The notes: a model not told the origin generated them from the sequence alone. 64,000 nucleotides of DNA from Doryteuthis pealeii (GCA_023376005.1 CM042156.1:45490170-45554169), one strand, 5' to 3'. Counted from the first letter of the stretch, positions 1 to 9,209 are shown. Numbers and translations are program-made.

Positions 1-55
1 TTTTATTATATTAAAACTTAAATACTTGCACCCGGAGGGTGCATATATTTGCTAG
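1..55 (+). mobile_element. Helitron-like 3' end (HeliN copy 1)
   Basis: A GC-rich hairpin (GCACCC-GGA-GGGTGC, 28-42) is followed after 9 nt by CTAG and then T. This is the classic 3' terminus of a Helitron (hairpin, short spacer, CTRR, insertion between A and T). The body lies left of the window. The same end recurs at 435-462, 54554-54581 and 60504-60531. Confidence 0.6.
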
Positions 56-56
56 T

Positions 57-462
57 ACTAATAATATGCAATTGTATTTATATATACAACAAAATAGCGG
101 TTTACAGAGTGAACGGGAAGGCTAATTTGCATATTGATCTTAAAATTTAATTCGGATAAATATGTGCTTGGTATTATTGACTTCTAATTGTTTGGTTTTA
201 TTTTAATAAATATGAACAAAAATCTCAGAGATAAATCTTAAAAGAAATCCATTAACAAGAAGAAATAAATGTACTTTTATTCTTTAGAATAAATGAAATG
301 ATGAAATAGTTTCAAATTTGTGCTATTTTTCGATTCTACTCCACTCTGTTTCAAATAATTTGATCTGTATTCTTATTTAGTTTCATTAGTCTTTCTAATT
401 TAATATATCTCAATAAATCAAAACTTAAATACTTGCGCCCGGAGGGTGCATATTTTTACTAG
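57..462 (+). mobile_element. Non-autonomous Helitron-like element (HeliN copy 2)
   Basis: About 400 bp lying directly after copy 1 and ending in the hairpin at 435-449 and CTAG at 459-462. The interior around 64-270 is strongly similar to 60060-60290, for example the shared words CAACAAAATAGCG and GTGAACGGGAAGGCTAATTT. There is no coding capacity, so it must be mobilised in trans. The exact 5' end is uncertain. Confidence 0.55.
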
Positions 463-860
463 TTATATTAAATTAGAAAGATTAATGAAACTAAATAAGA
501 GCGAATACAAAAATATTACACTTATTTTAATGTTATTTTAATTGATTTTTATATAAAATTATTTACAGGATTGCTTTAAATACGTTTGAGAATAACATGA
601 TAGTATTAGAAATCAGTAACAGCAAATAATTATTTATTAAACCCAGTTTTGTTAAAATCATTATGCAAATTATTCCAACCATATACTATGTAAATCTTTA
701 TTTCTTAGAGATATTTTAGGATTTTAAATGCATTAATAAAATCGGCAGCTTTAACTCAGCTAGACTTTAATAGAGACATAGTTAATAAATAAGATGCTAA
801 TTAAGATTAAATAATGACTATTTCATAATCTTTAAGATTATAGTTATTTACTAAGCTTAG
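463..860. other. AT-rich stretch with inverted piece of HeliN
   Basis: 463-510 is an inverted copy of about 365-410 (TTAGTTTCATTAGTCTTTCT and its complement), which makes a foldback around the Helitron end. The rest to 860 is AT-rich with no recognised feature. Confidence 0.4.
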
Positions 861-861
861 C

Positions 862-980
862 TTAGCTTAGATGTGGCACAAGGTCAGAAATAAGGGGGGG
901 GCAGTGAGAATCGAACTCTCTAACAATGGTTTGCTTATTTAGTTTGCTAACTATTACATCACATGAGGTACCCGAATCGT
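862..980 (-). mobile_element. tRNA-like SINE-D copy
   Basis: On the minus strand there is a box A-like TGATGTAATAGTTAGC and a box B-like GAGTTCGATTCTC, followed by GACCTTGTGCCACAT. The order and words match the SINE-D copies at 13660, 37960 and 38105. Confidence 0.5.
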
Positions 981-982
981 TA

Positions 983-1072
983 ATATTACTTATATAACTA
1001 AGGAAATCGTGGCGTCAGTGATGACGTAGTTTCGGTTACAGACAGACAGTTACATTATCTTCATTATAATAA
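983..1072 (-). mobile_element. HeliN 5' end fragment
   Basis: On the minus strand CTGTCTGTAACCGAAACTA, followed by a stretch rich in ACGTCA and TGACGC, matches the left part of the full HeliN copy at 59877-60531. Related pieces lie at 39958 and 62050. Confidence 0.4.
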
Positions 1073-1301
1073 GAGATAAAAAATGCATCTTGTTGAAATA
1101 GTTTATGTCCTTCATCCTCGATTTGAAATTGACCGCTCTTAGGTACATTCGCCTTGCTTCACATTCAGCTACCCACACAGCTACCCATGGTTTTCAATGC
1201 TATTCGCTCGTGTGGCGCGTATGGCACTCTCTAATCGCTCCTGAATCTGATATCCAGAGATGCGCCGGAGCAATATTATTGAATGATTATGGGGCCGCAT
1301 G

Positions 1302-1304
<3 letters not shown>

Positions 1305-1374
<70 letters not shown>
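1305..1374. repeat. (GA)n microsatellite
   Basis: About 35 perfect AG units. It generates spurious poly-Ser/Leu reading frames on the minus strand. Confidence 0.95.
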
Positions 1375-1377
<3 letters not shown>

Positions 1378-1538
1378 GTATCCGTGATGTGAGCAAGACA
1401 TGATGATGATTTGTTTTTGTTGTTTGATATCTTGGTTCATATTTCGATTGATCCACTTCACTTTCGATAAAAGAGAGATAACGTATCTGAGTATCTGACC
1501 AACTCAAAATTATGAGGTAGATGAATATAAATAAATAA

Positions 1539-1540
<2 letters not shown>

Positions 1541-1612
<72 letters not shown>
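1541..1612. repeat. (TA)n microsatellite
   Basis: A perfect TA run of about 70 bp. Confidence 0.95.
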
Positions 1613-1614
<2 letters not shown>

Positions 1615-1616
<2 letters not shown>

Positions 1617-2050
1617 CCGCTGATATGACAGCTGTCATAATAAAATCAAAAGTTGTTTTTAAATAAGGTAAAAGCATAGAGTAACCGAGGCATTATACTG
1701 ATAGCAATGACGGGAGTCGATAGATGAATGTTTTTATTCGTATGAAAAGATCAGCGAATTGAACTAGTGAATTAAGGAACATAAACGACCTTCACACTCC
1801 TCATAAACTGTTGTGCAACACGCTCAGCCTCCAATTGCATTTTATTTGCATATTTCTTAAATAGATTTAAAAAAGATATTTGAAACATGTAGAAAATGCA
1901 TTGGATCAAATAAGCCTACAATCAAAAGTGGTCTTTATGAATTCAGTTAAAATAATCTTAGTTTAACTTCATTCATAACGTCTACTGTTATAATTTTTCG
2001 TACTAACTTCATTCATAAAGACCACTTTTAAAAGTTTTCATATCTGTCTA
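1615..2050. other. Unassigned AT-rich intergenic or intronic DNA
   Basis: The only structure seen is a short inverted pair: AAAGTGGTCTTTATGAAT near 1926 against ATTCATAAAGACCACTTTT near 2012. No gene is recognised. Confidence 0.4.
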
Positions 2051-2054
2051 ATTA

Positions 2055-2520
2055 GGAAAATCCCTTATCGGACTTCTTCGAAGAAGCAAAAGGAAGTAAA
2101 TATGACCATTGATAAAATGCTGGATGCTAAGATGATTGAAAAATCCCTTGGTATTTCCCATCGTTTTAGCACAGAAACAGGATGGATCAAAACGTTTTTA
2201 CATTTATCGTTCTTTAAATAAAGTGACGAAGAGCAACGTATTCCCACTCCCTATTATCGACGATATATTAGCAACTTTGGATAGCGCTAAGTAAAAACTG
2301 GATCTAAAATATGGTTACTGACAAGTGGAATTAGATGAAAGAGATAAAGGAAAAATAACAGCATTCTGTTGCCATAGGGAACTTTTTAATTTTAAATGCA
2401 TGCCTTTCGGACTGACTAATGAGTCTGGTATTTTCCAAAGAATTAATGTCAATTGTTTTAGATGGAATGGAAAAGTATGCAACACCTTGTTTAGATGATG
2501 TCTTATTTTTTCCCGGGAAA
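2055..2520 (+). pseudogene. Gypsy-type LTR retrotransposon reverse-transcriptase relic
   Basis: Broken reading frames translate to recognisable Ty3/Gypsy reverse-transcriptase blocks. In order they are: a proximal block like DGSKRF...YRSLNKVTKS (about 2180-2235), PLPIIDDILATLDSAK (about 2245-2293), KLDLKYGY followed by a stop and QVELDE (about 2297-2340), ITAFCCHRELFNFKCMPFGL (about 2355-2415), and MSIVLDGMEKYATPCLDDVL (about 2447-2506), which includes the catalytic DD. At least two frameshifts and several stops interrupt it. No LTR, integrase or RNase H is visible nearby, so it is a decayed fragment. It is interrupted on the right at about 2540 by a hAT-like element. Confidence 0.75.
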
Positions 2521-2542
2521 AAAAGAGGATTATTCAAGGCTG

Positions 2543-2954
2543 GGGTTCCCGACCAGGGGTGCATTTCCAGGGGGTGCGAGAAGCGTCCGTTCAAATTTAG
2601 ATTTTTTTCTTTTGTAATTAATATTATTTATATTTTCGTTTCTTTATTTCAGATTATTTATCATTACCCTTCATCATGTTGAGAGTGTTTAGAGATTGAA
2701 ATATATATGATCTTTTGATAAAACTCTAGTATGGATTCATATTCTATATTTTTGAACAAAAGTATAAATTTCAGGGGTGCGAGTTCAGAGCAAAACTCTT
2801 TTAAGGGGTGCGAGGTCAGAGCAAAACTCTTTTAAGGGATGCGAGGTCAGAGCAAAACTCATTTAAGGGGTGTGAGGTCAGAGCAAAACTCCTTTAAGGG
2901 GTGCGAAGTCCCTTTTGAGAGGTGCTGGAATATAAAAAGGTTGGGAACCACTGA
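2543..2954. mobile_element. hAT-like non-autonomous element
   Basis: The right end reads GGTTGGGAACCACTG (2940-2954). The left end (about 2545-2560) contains the degenerate partner GGGGTTCCCGACC. CAGTGGTTCCCAACC is a common hAT terminal repeat. The interior carries a 31-bp tandem repeat. There is no transposase. Confidence 0.5.
2774..2916. repeat. 31-bp tandem repeat
   Basis: Unit starts fall at 2774, 2805, 2836, 2867 and 2898, exactly 31 bp apart. Each begins GGGGTGCGAGGTCAGAGC with one or two changes and ends AACTCTTTTAA. Confidence 0.9.
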
Positions 2955-3108
2955 TTTAAGGCATATCCAGAATGTATTTTAAAAAATTAAACCTTTTTAA
3001 AAAGATAATTTTTGTATGATTTTTCACGACTCGTTTTATTGGTGATTAATTGTGATTAGCTGATCTTAACAATGCTGTAATCTGGATGGACTCGATTCTT
3101 TGTGGAAA

Positions 3109-3330
3109 CGCATGGTGTAATGGTTACCGTTGTAGGAAATGGGCGCGCCGGAGCGAGTTCAAATTCTGGACGCGGTTGTTTGCATTTCACGTAGCGCTAA
3201 TACCCTTGGGAAATGTATGAATCCAAATATTCTGCCTCTAGCTATGGGTAAATAGTAGGACAGACTAGGCCCTTTAACCTTGATATGCTGACCGGTCTAG
3301 GAGAAGGAAAACTTGGAAACTTTATTTTTA
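3109..3330 (+). mobile_element. SINE-B copy (tRNA-derived)
   Basis: It starts with box A-like TGGTGTAATGGTTACCG and box B-like GAGTTCAAATTCTGG. The SINE-B body follows: TAGCGCTAATACC, CTATGGGTAAATAGTAGG, and the 3' block GGTCTAGGAGAAGGAAAACTT. Confidence 0.7.
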
Positions 3331-3552
3331 TTTTTATTTTTTTATTTCTGCATTGTTTTTTTGTTGTTGTTGTTTTTTTTATCTTGTTTTCTTTATTTTT
3401 TGTTGTTGTTTTGTTTTGATCTTCTTTTGTTTACATATTTTCTCTTTATTTGTCATTTTGTAACTTTTTATCTATAATGACCAACTGACCTTGATTAGAG
3501 TGAAAAAAGAGCGAGAGTAAATCTCGTTTTTCTTTTAGTTTGTTTCTTTGTT

Positions 3553-4135
3553 TATTTTACGGCATATCAACCACGGTGGGTCATTTAATGCCGGTAAAGT
3601 TTTGAAAGATTCGTAGTGATAGTTTGAAAGAAAAATTTTTAAACTTAATATTTTTTTGTAAACAAATTTCTATTTAACCCATAGATGAGATCCTAACAGG
3701 TACTACCACTCCAGGCCAGAGTGGACCTGCGAGCAATAGTGATGAAGTGGTGGTCCACATTCCCTAGACCTCAAGAAATGGAACCTCACCATTAGATAGA
3801 ATTTAACGTGGTACCTAGTATATGAAGACTTCTAGCATCCATATGATAAAAAGGGTTGGAGTTTGCCATAAGAGCAATGAGATTGGGGCAATCATATAGG
3901 TGCTAGGGCTTGACGTGACCAGCCGATTGATCGGAGGCCCCCTCCGACCGCCCGTTTAGCCCAAGATAGGGCCAAAGTGGAGTATTGCATGTCATGAACT
4001 GCTCATCCACCTGGGCTCTATCCTTAAGCATCACGGGTCGCCACCCACGGCCAACAGGTGACCCCATTGGGGGAGTCTTACCCCTCTGCAGAGGTGCAGT
4101 CGGTGCATTCTAACGCCCCAGCCGACAGGGCGGTT
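3553..4135 (-). mobile_element. Rep-G retroposon, near full length
   Basis: The sense strand is minus. The 3' end is at about 3553 (GGTTGATATGCCGTAAA), and the 5' end at about 4133 reads CCGCCCTGTCGGCTGGGG. Landmarks are GTGGCGACCCGTGATGCTTA, GGTCACGTCAAGCCCTAG and AGGTACTACCACTCC (antisense). No ORF of note. Confidence 0.7.
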
Positions 4136-4154
4136 AAGGGTTTTATAATTTATA

Positions 4155-4157
<3 letters not shown>

Positions 4158-4198
<41 letters not shown>
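4158..4198. repeat. (TA)n microsatellite
   Basis: A TA run separating two Rep-G pieces. Confidence 0.9.
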
Positions 4199-4200
<2 letters not shown>

Positions 4201-4388
4201 ACTGCCCCTCTAGCCTAAGTGGGGTGTTGCATGTCATGGACTGCTCGTCCAGCAGGATTCTGTCCTTAAGCATCACGGGTCGCCACCCACGGCCAACAGG
4301 TGGCCCCATTCGAAGTGGGGATGGGACTCTGATCCCTCCGCAGAGTTGCAGTTGGTGTATTCTAAAGCCGCAGCCGTCGGGGCTGTAT
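4199..4388 (-). mobile_element. Rep-G 5' portion
   Basis: Contains only the 5' third of Rep-G (GGCCACCTGTTGGCCGTGGG, antisense at about 4290). The usual 3' tail is missing, which is unusual for this family. It may be a duplicate of the neighbouring copy joined through the TA run. Confidence 0.6.
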
Positions 4389-4499
4389 TTTTCAATAACA
4401 ACAAGTTAACTAAAATGTTTACAAATAAATAAATACCTACGATTTTGTGCAAAATTTATGTGTAAAATGTTCAAAATAATTATTTGATTAATAAAAAGA

Positions 4500-4742
4500 G
4501 TAAAGTCGTCGGGGTGGCCTAAAGTCGGTATCAGCCAATCAGCGAGAGAGTCTATCCCCTTTTCACTAGCGTTAGATGAAGGAGATTTTTTTGCGTCTGA
4601 TGTGGAGCGCCACACCTACCATCAGCTCCTTACTTTACTGCACAGATCCCTGTGCTACTCATACGCTGAGTTGGCGAGGTCCGGTATCTAACTGGGAACC
4701 CTGTGATTTCTAGCCGAACGCTCTACCGACTGAGCTACCATT
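4500..4742 (-). mobile_element. SINE-A copy (tRNA-derived)
   Basis: The tRNA-like head on the minus strand (about 4672-4742) has box A TAGCTCAGTCGGTAGAGC and a box B region near GTTAGATACC. The body contains GTAGCACAGGGATCTGTGC, GGTGTGGCGCTCCAC and the end AAAGTCGTCGGGG. The head resembles tRNA-Lys in its 5' half. Confidence 0.8.
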
Positions 4743-4837
4743 TCAAATTTGATAAATTTGATCATTTTACTTACTATGATAGAGGGTTTCTCTGACATTG
4801 AATTTTTAAGTCTTTAGGCAATATCTTTCAAAACTTA

Positions 4838-4883
4838 ATTTTTACACCGCCCGGAGGCCTTTTCTTTTCTTTTTTTCCTAGTA
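4838..4883 (+). mobile_element. HeliN variant 3' end
   Basis: CAATATCTTTCAAAA, then CGCCCGGAGG, a T-rich spacer and CTAG. Matches the end of the copy at 39958-40345. Confidence 0.4.
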
Positions 4884-4940
4884 CTTCTAATTATCAATTC
4901 TTATTTCTTTGACGTTTTCTTATTGTATTGAACATTTCAG

Positions 4941-5020
4941 TTTCGAATGTAACTCATCATGAATATTGTGAGAAACTGGTGGGACCTGGTTATCGTTACC
5001 GCGAAAAAGAAGGAATGAAG
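4941..5020 (+). CDS. ADAMTS-like metalloprotease, internal exon 1 (cysteine-rich domain)
   Basis: An 80-nt exon between a TTTCAG acceptor and a GTATGG donor. Two bases complete a split codon, then 26 codons read SNVTHHEYCEKLVGPGYRYR and on to EKEGMK, ending in phase 0. The YCEKLVG...YRYRE pattern is the start of the ADAMTS cysteine-rich domain (CQ..FG-type segment). N-V-T is a possible N-glycosylation site. The catalytic domain with its HExxHxxGxxH motif is not in the window, so upstream exons lie to the left. Assignment rests on continuity with the next two exons. The product would be a secreted zinc protease acting on extracellular matrix. The paralogue cannot be named. Confidence 0.7.
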
Positions 5021-5111
5021 GTATGGATCCTTGGACGCAACATAATTATTTGCTTGACATAGCTTCTATTTTCTTTTCCATAAATTTAAAAAAAATTAAT
5101 GTAGATAAATC

Positions 5112-5465
5112 CGCCGGTAAGTAGAAAATAATTTTTAAAAAAAACATAGTATTCCAAAAAGATAGATTTATTTCAGATGGTGAAGCCGGCGTTAAAACGG
5201 TTCGGCTTTTTATTTACACTTTCATCAAGACATGAGGATGAATAAAGTGCTGTCTAAAACAGTGATGGAAATCTTTTTAAAATGAAATGAGAGATAAGAA
5301 AAATATTATTTTTTCGTAAGCAGCGTTCTTTTCTTTGTTTTTTTTTTGTTTGTTTTTATCATTAGATTCATGTCCCGATGAAAGTTTAAAAAAAACCGAA
5401 ACGTTTCAACATCTAAAATAAATTTATCTTTTTGGAATACTTCGTTTTTTCTTATTTTCTACTTT
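5112..5465. repeat. Foldback element with degenerate hammerhead-like core
   Basis: Inverted arms: GTATTCCAAAAAGATAGATT near 5149 pairs with AATTTATCTTTTTGGAATAC near 5420, and TAGAAAATAA pairs with TTATTTTCTA. Between them CCGATGA near 5375 followed by CCGAAACG resembles a decayed CTGANGA...GAAA core. Confidence 0.45.
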
Positions 5466-5752
5466 AAAGTTGAAACAGACTGTACGATGTTCTAGCATCG
5501 CATGATCATTTGCGAAATTCACTTGTCATAGTTATTTTCTATAATTATCGAATTTTATACGATATCCGCATTGTAATTGCCTTCAAGCAAAAATATAAAT
5601 AATAATAATAATAATAATATATATATATATATATGGGAGAATATGTGCTTAAATGAAGTCGAACCTATTTTTTGAAATTTAATTCATTAATAATTAATTA
5701 GGCGGGATTAAACTATTTAAATGTAAGGCTAAACAAATCGAGAAAAATCAAT

Positions 5753-5794
5753 CTCTGTATGTACATTTCGGCCTATTAGGCCTCATCAGCAGAG
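5753..5794 (-). ncRNA. Hammerhead ribozyme, family A unit 1
   Basis: Read on the minus strand. Stem I 5' strand is CTCTG (5790-5794), core CTGATGA (5783-5789), stem II GGCC-TAATA-GGCC (5770-5782) and core GAAA (5766-5769). A minimal stem III hairpin lies in TGTACAT, and the cleavage triplet ATA ends at 5758. The stem I 3' strand CAGAG (5753-5757) pairs perfectly with CTCTG. Every invariant core position (C3 U4 G5 A6, G8 A9, G12 A13 A14, A15.1-U16.1, H17) is present. Stem I is open, as in type I hammerheads. Confidence 0.88.
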
Positions 5795-5820
5795 CTATAG
5801 ATACGAAGACCGCCCCGTGT

Positions 5821-5876
5821 GTGATTCGAAACCTGTCTGTCAAATTAGCAGGCAAGTGTCTTACCTCCACACCAAA
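5821..5876 (-). promoter_or_regulatory. tRNA-like RNA polymerase III promoter of family A
   Basis: On the minus strand, box A-like TTTGGTGTGGAGGTAAGACA (5857-5876) and box B-like AGGTTTCGAATCAC (5821-5834) are 22 nt apart. They lie 27 nt upstream of the hammerhead. The second unit is cut off inside box A. Confidence 0.6.
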
Positions 5877-6131
5877 CGGACTTAGCAGGATTTTCTTCGC
5901 TTTGTTAAGTAGTAGTATTTTATATTCCTCTTAAGTGACCTCTACACGAACTTACGAGACGTAAACAAACAGACGATGTTTGTGATATGGCTATTTTCAG
6001 CCGACAATATTTGGGAGAATATGTGCTTAAATGAAGTCGAACCTATTTTTTTGAAATTTAATTCATTAATAATTAATTAGGCGGGATTAAACTATTTAAA
6101 TGTAAGGCTAAACAAATCGAGAAAAATCAAT

Positions 6132-6173
6132 CTCTGTATGTACATTTCGGCCTATTAGGCCTCATCAGCAGAG
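6132..6173 (-). ncRNA. Hammerhead ribozyme, family A unit 2
   Basis: Identical in all stems and core bases to the unit 1 ribozyme, 379 nt away. Predicted self-cleavage at both sites would release a 379-nt monomer. Confidence 0.88.
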
Positions 6174-6317
6174 CTATAGATACGAAGACCGCCCCGTGTG
6201 TGATTCGAAACCTGTCTGTCAAATTAGCAGGCAAGTGTCTTATATATATATACACACAAATAAATCGAAAATTCCTCCAAGCTGTGACTCTAACGAAACG
6301 AATTGACAAAAGGCTAA

Positions 6318-6470
6318 TTGCTGCATGCTGTCTTAAATAAATCCTGGAAGCAGCACCCTACAAAAGAACAACTGTATGGCCACTTACCCCCTCTCAGACG
6401 AACCATTCGGGTTAGACAAACGAGACATACTGGACACTGCTGGGAAATACATACACGCTCTCGGGAGGAA
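6318..6470 (+). pseudogene. YADD-type LINE, C-terminal fragment
   Basis: Translates to LHAVLNKSWKQHPTKEQLYG, HLPP and TRHTGHCW. This matches the region after the reverse transcriptase in the LINE at 33.4-34.97 kb (TRMLRAVLN) and the fragment at 11.47 kb (LNKMWKQHPTRKQLYGHLP). It is a 5'-truncated dead copy. Confidence 0.65.
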
Positions 6471-6602
6471 ATGTTGTATTTTTACGGTATTTATGATGAA
6501 AGGTTAGACAATATTTGATGATACGCTGTACAGATATCCATGTCTACTTTAATATTATTGATTTCATATTTATTATCTCATTGTCTATTTTTTTCTCTGC
6601 AG

Positions 6603-6716
6603 TATTCCTGTGATCGAGGGTATTACTGTGTTCAGTTGAAGGAAGGACCTGACTTTGGTCTTATATATCAAGAAAAGGCCCAGGGTATCGTTGGCATGTA
6701 CTGTGCTCCAGGAAAA
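6603..6716 (+). CDS. ADAMTS-like metalloprotease, internal exon 2 (cysteine-rich domain)
   Basis: A 114-nt exon, phase 0/0, with acceptor CTCTGCAG and donor GTAAGA. Its 38 codons begin YSCDRGYYCVQLKEGPDFGL and end GMYCAPGK. CDRGYYC corresponds to the CxxLWC block, and GMYCAPGK to the GTxCGxxKWC block of the ADAMTS second cysteine-rich domain. The domain finishes in the next exon with VCLKKQC, an exact frame and motif continuation. Introns on both sides (1.6 and 7.9 kb) are packed with SINEs, LINE fragments and the retrozyme-like array. Confidence 0.85.
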
Positions 6717-6830
6717 GTAAGAAATGTTATCCTTTTTCTTCACAATCAACACTACGTCAAAATTTCTTTAAAATATCCCAAACAAAACAATATTATTAAT
6801 CCTCACCCATCATTTAAGGTCATTTATAAG

Positions 6831-7092
6831 GGGCCGGGTTAGCTCAGTCGGTAGAGCGTTCGGCTAGAAATCACAAAGTTCCTAGTTCGATACCGGCCCT
6901 CGCCAACTCAGCGTTATGAGTAGCACAGGGATCTGTGCGGTAAAGTAAGGAGCTGATGGTAGGTGTGGCGCTCCACCCCAGACGTTAAAATAATCTCCTT
7001 GGTCTAGCGCTATTGAAAAGGGGATAGACTCCCTCGCTGATTGGCTGATACCGACTTTAGGCCGCCCCGACGACTTTACTTTACTTTACTTT
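6831..7092 (+). mobile_element. SINE-A copy (tRNA-derived)
   Basis: A nearly full copy. Its head GGCCGGGTTAGCTCAGTCGG carries box A, and box B is GTTCGATACC. The body ends CGACTTTACTTTACTTTACT. Confidence 0.85.
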
Positions 7093-7104
7093 ATATGCAT
7101 TTTA

Positions 7105-7360
7105 GGGCCGATTTAGTTCAGTCCGTAGAGCGTCCGACTAGGAGCCGCAAGGTTCCTGGTTCGATACCGGACCTCGCCAACTCAGCGTACGAGTAGCACG
7201 GGGATTTGTATGGTAAAGTATGAAGCTGATGGTAGGTGTGTCACTCCACTCCAGATGCAAAAACAATCTCCTTGGTCTAGCGATAGTGAAAAGGGGATAG
7301 ACTCCCTCGCTGTCTGGCTGATGCCGACTTTAGGCCACCCCGACGACTTTACTTTTTACT
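7105..7360 (+). mobile_element. SINE-A copy
   Basis: A second copy in tandem orientation. Its head GGGCCGATTTAGTTCAGTCC is diverged in box A. Box B GTTCGATACC is intact. Confidence 0.8.
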
Positions 7361-7423
7361 TATATGTATTTAAATATGAATATGACAAACGAAACGTTTA
7401 TCCTCATTATTTAGACCAGTGGT

Positions 7424-7496
7424 TACCAACCTTTTTTTTTTCTCTTGGTCACGTTTTCGCTATTTAAATTTGCTTGCGCCTCACCAAATTTGATGA
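7424..7496 (+). mobile_element. hAT-like terminal fragment
   Basis: CCAGTGGTTACCAACCTTTT is a hAT-type terminal sequence. Only the end is recognisable. Confidence 0.35.
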
Positions 7497-7708
7497 CTCC
7501 TTCATTGCTATTACTCCCAAGTTCACTCTGACCCGGAGTGGCAGTATATGAAGGTCCCATATATGGGTTAAATTGAAGAAAATGAGTCAAAAAATGTGTT
7601 TTAAAAAAATTGAGTTAATCTTTTTTAATAGTAATGATAGAACAGAGCGTCTTCAACATAGAATAACCCAACAGGGGTTGACATGCCGTAACGTCCAACC
7701 AACCAGCC
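7497..7708 (-). mobile_element. Rep-G 3' portion
   Basis: A 5'-truncated copy reading toward higher coordinates as printed: TTCACTCTGACCCGGAGTGG, ATATGGGTTAAAT, GGTTGACATGCCGTAA and tail CCAACCAACCAGCC. Confidence 0.65.
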
Positions 7709-7969
7709 AAAAAAATTCTATATGATAAAAAGTACATTTACAAAAAAATAATTAAAAAAAAAAACCCAAAAAACAAAAAAAAAAAAACAACGATTCATAT
7801 TGCGTTAAATCTATACATATATAAAGGGCAGTTGTGTGTATGTGTATGTCCGGAGGAAACTTTGAAAATAAAAACAATTAACGACAAAGTAAATATATAT
7901 ACACATTCACTATCGCTAGCAGCGGCTACCCGGCGTCGCCTGGGTAGAGGAGGATTTTTAAAAAGTTAG

Positions 7970-8035
7970 TCCCACAGATCCATTATTACTGAATTCTGAG
8001 TTGAATCCTCGTGGGATGTCCCATTTAAATCCCTA
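7970..8035 (+). mobile_element. SINE-D fragment
   Basis: CAGATCCATTATTACTGAATTCTGAGTTGAATCCTCG matches the middle and box B of the SINE-D copies near 38000. It is truncated on both sides. Confidence 0.4.
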
Positions 8036-8267
8036 TGTAAAAAAAAAAACCCAAAAAAACTTGCATTGATCCAGCTACTCTGAAAAGAAATGTTAATGTC
8101 TACCATCTAAAATATTAAATGAAAGAAAAAAATCCATGCTGTTATCATTTAAGTTTTATTTTTTAATTATCTTCACGAATATAAATCAAATCTCTATTAT
8201 TTTTGCTCAAAGACCAAGATATGACTCGTAGTGCGTTAAATATTATATATACAAAAATACTTTAAAA

Positions 8268-8527
8268 TAAAGTAAGTAAAGTCTGCGTAGTGGCTTATTG
8301 TAGGTATCACCCATCAGTGAAAGAGTCTATCCTCTTTTCGCTAGCGGTAAACCAGATAGATTGTTTTGCTGAGGTGGAGCTCTATACCTACCGCTAGCTT
8401 CTACATGCAGAGATCAGATTACACAAGATATGTTACTGCATGAGTTGAGTTGGCGGAGGTCGGTATTGAACCTGGAACTTTGTGATTCCTTGGCGGATGC
8501 TCTACCGACTGAGCTAAACCGGCCCAT
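8268..8527 (-). mobile_element. SINE-A copy
   Basis: A diverged copy. The minus-strand head contains GGGCCGGTTTAGCTCAGTCG and the body has CTGATGGGTGATACC. It is older than the copies at 6831 and 11896. Confidence 0.7.
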
Positions 8528-8880
8528 AATATAAACAAATTTAATGAGAAATATGAGCTAGATATGCTAGGCCAAATTTCATAAATATAAAGAAGCCCCC
8601 CCCCACTTTCTTTTTTTAAAAAATTTGTCAGAAGCGAAAATCTTTGTTTACAGCAATATTTTGTAGGGGATTGTAAAATTTCAGGTGGTCTCTACCTTTT
8701 GAAGTGAAGTTAGTCTACAGAAACCTTTGACAAAAGGTGAAGGGCCACCTGAAATATTAGGATTAATAAATAAGATTTTTTTAAAAATAGCACAATATTC
8801 ATCACTTTCAATTTTGGTTATTATTCCTTATCTTATATTTTTTCATGTTTCCAATACAACCGAAAACGTTTCCCAACATG
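8528..8880. other. Unassigned intron sequence
   Basis: AT-rich with a C-run near 8596. I see no feature. Confidence 0.3.
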
Positions 8881-9006
8881 CATCACACACACAGACACAC
8901 AGACACAGACAGACAGACAGACAGACACACACATATATATATATGTATATATACACACATATATATATATGTATATATACACACATATATATATATATGT
9001 ATATAC

Positions 9007-9038
<32 letters not shown>

Positions 9039-9169
9039 GTATATACATATATATATATATGTACATATATATATATATATGTATATACATATATATATAT
9101 ATGTACATATATATATATATATATATGTATATACATATATATATATGTATATACATGTATATATATATG

Positions 9170-9204
<35 letters not shown>
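8881..9204. repeat. Complex CA/CAGA/TATG microsatellite
   Basis: (CACAGA) and (CAGA) units grade into (TATATG), (TACACA) and (TA) blocks. It generates long Tyr/Ile reading frames in five frames that are not genes. Alternating purine-pyrimidine throughout. Confidence 0.95.

Positions 9205-9209
<5 letters not shown>

Larger units (their letters stand above)
5635..6242 (-). mobile_element. Tandem hammerhead retroelement (retrozyme-like), family A
   Basis: A 378-379 bp unit (5635-6012) is followed by 230 bp of a second near-identical unit (6013-6242). Each unit has one hammerhead motif on the minus strand. Unit 1 also has a complete tRNA-like promoter. The array begins and ends in TA microsatellite and has no ORF. 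Tandem units with one self-cleaving ribozyme each are the hallmark of retrozymes described in plants and animals. Confidence 0.8.

Noticed and set aside
6831..6903. SINE-A heads as genuine tRNA genes
   Set aside because: Anticodon and T stems do not pair well, each is followed by the same SINE body, and the heads vary together with the bodies.
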